A stretch of 42,830 bases of DNA, taken from positions 1 through 42,830 of the forward strand of contig JAAYUS010000018.1 of NCBI GenBank assembly GCA_012517605.1, written 5' to 3'. This document shows, in pieces, positions 38,383 to 42,830 of the stretch; the stretch's first letter is position 1, and every line of letters starts with the position of its first letter. The notes under the pieces were generated by a model. It saw only the letters and a program-made list of their open reading frames with translations. It was not told the DNA's origin and made no database searches. A program made the position numbers and the translations under genes. Origin of the DNA: Bacteroidales bacterium. Its GTDB lineage: Bacteria; Bacteroidota; Bacteroidia; Bacteroidales; VadinHA17.

Positions 38383-39708
38383 TCAATGGTTTTTCATACT
38401 GATCGGCTGGCCTGTAGCCTCAAGCACATTCCACCACAGTTCACCTTCAACGTCGATCTTTTTTCTTTTTGCCACTGCCATCGGGATGGGGATCAGGGTG
38501 AACTCATTGTTCCAGTATCCAACAACAAAGTCGGTCTTTCCGGCCAAAGCTGCGTGAACGGCATTCTGGGCCAGCAGGTTGCTGAACTTGCTGTCGTTGG
38601 CGTTGGCTGGCGCACTCCTGATTATATAACTTGGGTCGATATACTTTATTGAATGAGGAAATCCTTTGGCATCAAATTCTTCTCTGATCTTTTCCTTCAG
38701 GTAGATCCCTATATCTTTATGTTTTATATTTCCCGAAGCATCTCTTTCGGCCTGCTCATTCTCAAAGAATTCCTGTCCTGCTCCTTCAGCAACCACAATC
38801 ACTGCATGATGTCTTTCCTCGAGACGTTTCCTGAGTATTTTGAGGAAGCCGCGGGGTCCATACAGGTCGAAAGGCACTTCAGGTATAAGTACGAAGTTGA
38901 CTTCCTGTATTGCAAGCGCAGCGCTGGCTGCAATGAATCCCGAATCACGGCCCATAAGCTTGACAAGGGCTATCCCGTTATAGGCTCCGTGAGCTTCATT
39001 ATGTGCGTTTCTTATAATATCGTTGGCTATTGAAAAGGCAGTTTCGAATCCGAAAGATTTCTGGATTAGGTCGATATCATTGTCAATCGTCTTCGGTATT
39101 CCGGCTACTGCTATTTTAAGCCTTCTTTTTTCGATTTCCTTAAAAATTGCATGTGCGCCCCTGAGGGTTCCGTCGCCGCCGATACAGAAAAGAACATTGA
39201 TATTCAGGATCTCTAGAGTGTCAACCATCTGTTCAACATCCTGGTTACCCCTCGATGTGCCGAGGAATGTACCTCCCGACTGATAGATGTCGCTTACCAT
39301 CGGAGCAGTCAGTTCCACAACAGCATGATTATACTTGGGTATAAGTCCTTCATATCCGTACTGGATGCCAAGGATACGCGTAACACCGTACCTGTAGACA
39401 AGCTGGTTCACCAGTGCCCTGATCACGTTGTTGAAGCCGGGGCACAATCCGCCGCATGTCACTATTGCAACTTTGGTTTTCGCAGGCTCAAAAAATATTG
39501 TTTCCTTGGGACCTGCCTTTTCAAACGAAATTGGAGTCTCCCCGCTTTCCTTGTACCTTAGAAAGTCATCAAGCCCAACTTCGTAAAGGATCCGTTCATT
39601 GTCGCCCACGAATTTGTATACCGGGCTGTCTTCCCTTTGCGGGGTTTTAAGCGGAGAAACAACACTCCCCTTCCCTAAAGCAGTGACAATAAAATCCTCA
39701 TATTTCAT
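38383..39708 (-). CDS. pfkA: 6-phosphofructokinase
   Basis: VTCGGLCPGFNNVIR; CIGGDGTLRGA; AGIPKTIDNDI; VKLMGRDSGFIA. Confidence 0.93.
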   Translation of the reverse strand: MKYEDFIVTALGKGSVVSPLKTPQREDSPVYKFVGDNERILYEVGLDDFLRYKESGETPISFEKAGPKETIFFEPAKTKVAIVTCGGLCPGFNNVIRALVNQLVYRYGVTRILGIQYGYEGLIPKYNHAVVELTAPMVSDIYQSGGTFLGTSRGNQDVEQMVDTLEILNINVLFCIGGDGTLRGAHAIFKEIEKRRLKIAVAGIPKTIDNDIDLIQKSFGFETAFSIANDIIRNAHNEAHGAYNGIALVKLMGRDSGFIAASAALAIQEVNFVLIPEVPFDLYGPRGFLKILRKRLEERHHAVIVVAEGAGQEFFENEQAERDASGNIKHKDIGIYLKEKIREEFDAKGFPHSIKYIDPSYIIRSAPANANDSKFSNLLAQNAVHAALAGKTDFVVGYWNNEFTLIPIPMAVAKRKKIDVEGELWWNVLEATGQPISMKNH

Positions 39709-39773
39709 GACAAATGGATCTTAGTTTGAAATACAGTCTGACTATGAATAACCTGCAAGTTACAGGTTTTTTA

Positions 39774-39977
39774 TCAGTTCGACTGGATAATTCTTTTGAT
39801 ACGCCCAACCAATCCGTTTTCAAGTATGACCTTGATACCATGTGGATGCACCGGGGCAGTTGTAATTATCTCTTTTACCTTTCCTCCTGTAAGCCGGCCG
39901 GTATGCCTGTCCTCAACAAGTTCAACCATTACTTCAATTCCGGGCTTTACATCAGCTCTTCTTGTTCCTTCCATCAC
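39774..39977 (-). CDS. YwbE family protein
   Basis: VELVEDRHTGRLTGGKVKEIITTAPVHPHGIKVILENGLVGRIKRI. Confidence 0.9.
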   Translation of the reverse strand: MMEGTRRADVKPGIEVMVELVEDRHTGRLTGGKVKEIITTAPVHPHGIKVILENGLVGRIKRIIQSN

Positions 39978-40106
39978 AACCTTTTTGAATGAATTAAATG
40001 GTAATCTCTTAAACCAAATTCTAAATCAGGTTACAATTATAAATATTTTTATTGCAGTAATAAAAAAAAGTCGCAAAAAAGATAATTCCTTAAACAGGTG
40101 AAGATT

Positions 40107-41012
40107 TCAATAAGCGCCCCTTAATCTGGCTTTTATCCTGTATAAACCTTTGCTTGCAGTGATAAAAAGTTCCTTCCTGTCCTTTCCTCCGAAACACACA
40201 TTGGCTGTCCAGTTTTCAGGAACCGGTATGTTGCCAAGCTTCTTTCCCTCTTTATCGAAAACAGTAACTCCTTTTCCGGTCAGGTATATATTCCCTTTTT
40301 TGTCAATAGTCATTCCGTCGGAGCCCATCTCACAAAAAAGCTTTTTACCGGAAAGTGTTCCGTCGGGATTAATACTGTAAACCCATGTCTTGTTATCTCC
40401 TATATCGGAAATATACAATGTTCTGCCGTCAGGAGTCCCGATTATGCCGTTGGGTTGTTTCAGATCGTCGGCGATCCGTTTCAGGGTTTTATGGTCAGGT
40501 GCAAGATAATATACGCATTGCTTTTCCTGGGGCATTTCAGAATGGTCCCACCATGACCTCTTATAGAAAGGATCAGTAAAGAAGACAGAACCGTCTGTCC
40601 TTATCCAAAGGTCATTCGGGCCGTTGAAAAGCTTTCCTTCATAGCTGTTGAGCAACGGCGTGACCTTATTTCCTGGTCCTATGCACCATAGTTCATTTTT
40701 TTCGTCAGCGCAGGACCATAAATAACCGTTTTTATCAAAAAACAGTCCGTTTGACCGGCCTGAAGGCTGCATGAAAGTTGACAGCCTGCCGTCAGTCGAC
40801 CAGATCATTATCCTGTCATTAGGCTGATCGGTGAAGTAGACATTTCCGGCCTTATCAGCTGCCGGACCTTCAGTAAAACTGAATTCTCCGGAAAGTTTTT
40901 CAAGTTTGGATCCGGGGTCAACAATTGACGATAGCCCGCCTTCCTGTGAAAAACCCGTTACAGGGATCAAAGCAAATAACAAAGCCGACAGCAATATTGA
41001 TTTTCTGATCAT
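40107..41012 (-). CDS. SMP-30/gluconolactonase/LRE family protein, exported
   Basis: Signal peptide; FTEGPAADKAGNVYFTDQPNDRI; GPNDLWIRTDGSVFFTDP; PNGIIGTPDGRTLYISD. Confidence 0.92.
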   Translation of the reverse strand: MIRKSILLSALLFALIPVTGFSQEGGLSSIVDPGSKLEKLSGEFSFTEGPAADKAGNVYFTDQPNDRIMIWSTDGRLSTFMQPSGRSNGLFFDKNGYLWSCADEKNELWCIGPGNKVTPLLNSYEGKLFNGPNDLWIRTDGSVFFTDPFYKRSWWDHSEMPQEKQCVYYLAPDHKTLKRIADDLKQPNGIIGTPDGRTLYISDIGDNKTWVYSINPDGTLSGKKLFCEMGSDGMTIDKKGNIYLTGKGVTVFDKEGKKLGNIPVPENWTANVCFGGKDRKELFITASKGLYRIKARLRGAY

Positions 41013-41069
41013 GATTTTTGTTTTGGCTGAACGTTCACCAGTTATGTGTCATACCGCAAAGCAGCGTTA

Positions 41070-41981
41070 TCAGGATTTCTGAACTCCTCTGATACGGCGT
41101 ATATAATCATCAATATGCTCCGGTTTTTCGAAGCCTACAATAAGCAGATCGACGGTCCCAAGTCCGAGTACGAACCTCAGCGATTCGTCAATTTTTGCCG
41201 TATCGTCCTTCAGCCGTCCTCCGCCTATCAGTTTCATCCCAATCACACCTTTGCCTGCCTTATGGAACTTTTCAATGACAGGAACAACAAGTGATGCATC
41301 CTTTTTATCCATGTTTTCCCCGAACGGATTGATCCTGACATGTATCACGTCGACCCACGGAGAGGCGGCGGCAGCCTCGAGAGCTTCGAAGGAATGCACT
41401 GAGACTCCATGAGCCCTGATCACCTTTTTTGCTTTCAGGTTTTCAAGTTCATCCATGTGCCGTTTGTATTTCTCTGTCCAGTCCCCTTCAGTCATGCAAT
41501 GAAGCTGGACAAGATCAAGATAATCTGTATTCAGTTCTCGACGGAATCTGTCGACCACAACCTCCGGAAATCCTTTTTCATTTTCAGGAATGCCTCCCTG
41601 GGTGATCCACATTTTTGTTCCGAGTACGTAATTTTCCCTGGGAATACCGCTCAATGCAGCTTTTGTAAATGGATGCGTTCCATAGCTGTCGGCACAGTCA
41701 AAATAGCGGATTCCCTTTTCATAAGCCGTTCTTATAAGAGATTCGGCCACGCCTGCCCTCGTTATATTTGATGAACGGTTATACCCGCTGTAGCCTGTTC
41801 CCATTCCCAGGAGTGTCGTTTTGATCCCTGTTTTACCAAGTGTCACGGTTGAGAATGGATCGTATGATGCAGGCAATGATGCTGCTGTTTCGGCAAAAGC
41901 CGTCTTTCCCAGCATCACCGTTCCTGCTCCTGCGGCCACAGTGGCCATAAATTGTCTTCGCGATATGGTTCTTTGTGCCAT
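41070..41981 (-). CDS. Aldo/keto reductase with Tat-type signal peptide
   Basis: SRRQFMATVAAGAGTVMLG; LGKTGIKTTLLGMGTGYSG; YFDCADSYGTH; DLVQLHCM. Confidence 0.92.
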   Translation of the reverse strand: MAQRTISRRQFMATVAAGAGTVMLGKTAFAETAASLPASYDPFSTVTLGKTGIKTTLLGMGTGYSGYNRSSNITRAGVAESLIRTAYEKGIRYFDCADSYGTHPFTKAALSGIPRENYVLGTKMWITQGGIPENEKGFPEVVVDRFRRELNTDYLDLVQLHCMTEGDWTEKYKRHMDELENLKAKKVIRAHGVSVHSFEALEAAAASPWVDVIHVRINPFGENMDKKDASLVVPVIEKFHKAGKGVIGMKLIGGGRLKDDTAKIDESLRFVLGLGTVDLLIVGFEKPEHIDDYIRRIRGVQKS

Positions 41982-42123
41982 GATATTTTATATTGATGTC
42001 AGTTCTGAGAGATTAAACAAAATAAAGAAAATTAATGTTAGGTTTTACAGGGAGTGATATTTATTCCAAAATGAAAATAATGGGTCATAAGAAAACTGGG
42101 GAATAAGGCTTGTAAACAATTGA

Positions 42124-42200
42124 TGAAACCGCTCCGCGGTTCGGGATAATCTGATTCAAAATTAATCCTAGCATTGATGGAACCGCGGAGCGGTTCCGGT
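42124..42200. repeat. Inverted repeat pair of ACCGCTCCGCGGTTC-type elements
   Basis: tgaaaccgctccgcggttcgg (42124-42144) and tgatggaaccgcggagcggttccgg (42175-42199), each followed by a taat(a)ctgatt tail. Confidence 0.75.
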
Positions 42201-42440
42201 AATACTGATTAGATTTTGTAAAAAATTATGGGTTTAATCTTGTAGCGGTTGGATCAATTCTTACCCCCTTCCCGACCTTCCCCCAGGGGGGACGGAGACC
42301 TCCGATTAAAGTTTTTCTCGGTATTGATTATTCTTCAAGTTTGGAATATTCCCTCCCAGGTTGCGGATCAATAAAGGCGTTAAAGTTTTCATAGACCTTC
42401 AGAGTTGCAAAAAAAAAAACGTGAGTCTGCAATTTGAGCC

Positions 42441-42608
42441 GTCCTTTCCCCCGTGGGGGAAATAAGAAAGGGGGTCAAAACAAAGATCGGGAATGATTGT
42501 AAAGACCAGCTGATCTTAACATTAACCCCTTACAGGCCCTACTATTGCATGACGGATTTTACCACTATCCTTTTCCCCGTGGGTGAAAAAGAAAGGGGTT
42601 AAAAACAA
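42441..42608. repeat. Two related short dispersed repeats (cctttcccc(c)gtgggg...gaaaggggt..aaaaac)
   Basis: cctttcccccgtgggggaaataagaaagggggtcaaaac (about 42443) and ccttttccccgtgggtgaaaaagaaaggggttaaaaac (about 42569). Confidence 0.65.
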
Positions 42609-42635
42609 CGAGTCCACATCCTGTAAAAGACCATA

Positions 42636-42830
42636 TTATTTATTCCCGACATCCAAAATGCTCAATGTGACATGCGACGGATTCATAGCATCATGATAAA
42701 TCCTGTGAGTGGCCTTCTGGAAATCATCTTCGGAGCATTTATAGATATTCATGAATTTCTGGGGATTCCTGTCAACAAGAGGGAACCATGAATTCTGAAC
42801 CTGGACCATTATCCTGTGTCCTTTTTTGAA
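42636..42830 (-). CDS. C-terminal fragment of a CocE/NonD-family (X-Pro dipeptidyl-peptidase C-terminal domain) hydrolase, truncated by window edge
   Basis: Read by eye (absent from ORF track): FKKGHRIMVQVQNSWFPLVDRNPQKFMNIYKCSEDDFQKATHRIYHDAMNPSHVTLSILDVGNK*. Confidence 0.75.
   Translation of the reverse strand, partial: FKKGHRIMVQVQNSWFPLVDRNPQKFMNIYKCSEDDFQKATHRIYHDAMNPSHVTLSILDVGNK

Overview
42.8 kb window from a Bacteroidota-type chromosome (inference from Bacteroidota-specific families such as DUF4292 and the lipoprotein-rich gene set, plus TAnnTTTG-type -7 boxes). It is mostly housekeeping and envelope genes: purF-like, hemW, rpiB, nadA, ruvB, pheS, dut, ybeY, mnmG, ade, uvrC, pfkA and others. 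I saw no rRNA, tRNA, CRISPR array, transposase or phage genes. The observations most worth following up are: (1) two parS-like ParB/Spo0J sites 425 bp apart, one a 22-bp perfect palindrome overlapping the mnmG stop codon and one embedded in the ade coding sequence; (2) a single polypeptide that appears to join ECF-transporter-like membrane domains to a THEP1-type P-loop NTPase, overlapping a DUF4213/DUF364 putative metal-chelation gene; (3) a PurF-like protein whose N-terminal nucleophile position is Ser instead of Cys; (4) a G/C-run palindromic element with different tandem arrays on each flank (28-bp left, about 20-bp right), with a diverged copy elsewhere in the window; (5) an AT-rich 577-bp intergenic region upstream of nadA carrying five TGTTGAAA-core motifs; (6) an intrinsic terminator hairpin embedded antisense in the 3' end of hemW. 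All family calls come from reading motifs by eye; no database search was run.
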